In this document: positions 34,616 to 38,640 of the stretch, in pieces | Layout of the letters: every line of letters begins with the position of its first letter | How positions within the stretch are numbered: position 1 is the first letter of the stretch | Origin: Terrimicrobiaceae bacterium | GTDB taxonomy: Bacteria > Verrucomicrobiota > Verrucomicrobiia > Chthoniobacterales > JAATET01 | Length of the DNA: 38,640 nt | NCBI GenBank assembly: GCA_028713285.1 | Contig: JAQTOP010000025.1 | Coordinates: 1 to 38,640 of the forward strand | Reading direction: 5' to 3' | Program-made: the position numbers and the translations under genes | The notes under the pieces: generated by a model | What the model saw: only the letters and a program-made list of their open reading frames with translations | What the model was told of the DNA's origin: nothing | Database searches by the model: none

Positions 34616-38640
<4,025 letters not shown>

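Overview
The window most likely comes from a high-G+C member of the Verrucomicrobiota or a close PVC relative. This is inferred from gene content only: PEP-CTERM surface proteins, a DUF1800/DUF1501 pair, a TIGR03790-type protein, DUF2851, an AT-hook/histone-H1-like basic protein, and a large exported cellulase. No rRNA, tRNA, CRISPR array, phage or transposase gene was seen.

Bases 1-9549 form a repeat-rich island, visibly less GC-rich than the rest, with three minus-strand genes for exported PEP-CTERM proteins. The first is a 1541-residue protein with about seven autotransporter-type beta-strand repeats. The other two are near-identical paralogues. The gaps hold a 192-bp tandem array, other dispersed repeat modules, two copies of a 122-bp MITE-like palindromic element plus a matching empty site, similar terminator hairpins after every gene, and TTGACA boxes upstream. 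The third gene looks mosaic: its body matches gene 2, but its sorting tail, terminator and 3' flank match gene 1, and its upstream region resembles that of gene 1. One junction lies in the codons of the PEP motif.

Bases 9550-22000 hold ordinary, dense genes: an MFS carrier, an AraC/methyltransferase DNA-repair protein, a second MFS exporter, a short sigma-70 factor with a terminator, a beta-CASP/MBL nuclease, the DUF1800-DUF1501 pair, and recN translationally coupled to a possible CHASE2-like membrane protein.

Bases 21624-29517 look like one long plus-strand operon with overlapping or closely spaced genes: PhnP-like MBL hydrolase, TIGR03790 protein, DUF2851 protein, two PilT-type ATPases, and an exported transglutaminase-like/TPR protein. 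TIGR03790 is, as I recall its family description, confined to genomes with exosortase. That would link this operon to the PEP-CTERM proteins, although no exosortase is in the window.

Bases 29524-38640 contain a small coiled protein, a HAD phosphatase, an AT-hook protein whose terminator lies partly in the HAD gene, a phosphopantetheinyl transferase, an A-type Fe-S carrier, xylulokinase, ubiX, a hybrid histidine kinase, and a GH9 cellulase with two CBM2-like domains that runs off the right edge. Xylulokinase, GH9 and the sugar-type MFS carrier fit a plant-polysaccharide degrader.
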